The notes under the pieces: generated by a model
The model's database searches: none
The model's input: only the letters and a program-made list of their open reading frames with translations
Told to the model about the DNA's origin: nothing
Source: Halogranum rubrum
GTDB taxonomy: Archaea > Halobacteriota > Halobacteria > Halobacteriales > Haloferacaceae
DNA length: 64,000 bases
Assembly (NCBI RefSeq): GCF_900114455.1
Contig: NZ_FOTC01000001.1
Coordinates: forward strand, 769,058-833,057
Direction: 5' to 3'
Program-made: the position numbers and the translations under genes
Part shown: one piece after another, positions 63,977 through 64,000 of the stretch
Layout: the number at the start of each line of letters is the position of its first letter
How positions within the stretch are numbered: the stretch's first letter is position 1

Positions 63977-64000
63977 CGTCTCTTCGGACAGTAGGCGGTC

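Noticed and set aside
1-64000. CRISPR array, insertion sequence, prophage or integrase
   Set aside because: No direct-repeat array with regular spacers, transposase motif or tyrosine recombinase was seen on reading both strands.

Overview
The window is from a halophilic archaeon, most likely order Haloferacales. The evidence is high GC, very acidic proteins, TATA-like boxes about 25-30 nt upstream of start codons (leaderless mRNAs), twin-arginine signals on secreted proteins, a PGF-CTERM-type tail, and archaeal ribosomal genes (eL19, eL32, eS4) inside an S10-spc cluster. From memory, the order pstSCAB-phoU-cdc48-larC-radB-CBS resembles Haloferax volcanii. I see no insertion sequence, integrase, phage module or CRISPR array.

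Layout. 1-4092: two identical tRNA-Val genes followed by a degenerate inverted/direct copy of their 3' end, a two-gene membrane operon, two decayed coding scraps, and a four-CBS protein with a C-terminal domain that may resemble ribosome-hibernation factors. 4093-11504: radB divergent from a RuvC/RNase H-like protein, larC, cdc48, a zinc deacylase and a membrane protein. 11541-18238: the phosphate uptake region (phoU, pstB, pstA, pstC, pstS) divergent from an AbrB-PhoU regulator, with a shared 14-bp motif between them. 18254-27104: Nudix, ZIP transporter, ATP-grasp enzyme, an exported-protein operon, UspA, an ornithine cyclodeaminase-type protein, a hydrolase operon and several small genes. 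27390-41950: secY and 22 ribosomal protein genes plus rnp1 (RNase P), all on the minus strand, headed by a SPOUT methylase gene.

42187-42641: two identical tRNA-Gly genes followed by two hairpin-like modules built from their T-arm. 42766-64000: single-gene and short-operon metabolism and regulation: MaoC hydratase, two YihY-like proteins, thiamine-binding protein, a pair of HTH-10 regulators, Mch cyclohydrolase, a GTPBP1-type GTPase, a membrane J-protein, pyrF, a PAS histidine kinase, an MFS exporter divergent from a winged-helix regulator with a palindrome between them, an FNT channel, an amidohydrolase, HMG-CoA reductase, a Tat-exported repeat protein, a phosphoribosyltransferase-HAD fusion and a cupin.

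The genes worth most attention are not large defence or mobile systems. They are the tRNA-linked inverted modules at both tRNA loci, the CBS plus hibernation-like protein, the RuvC-like partner of radB, the conserved pst/phoU motif, a 44-codon leaderless ORF coupled to a small gene, and the PRTase-HAD fusion behind an AT-rich leader. All assignments come from reading the sequence. No database search was run.
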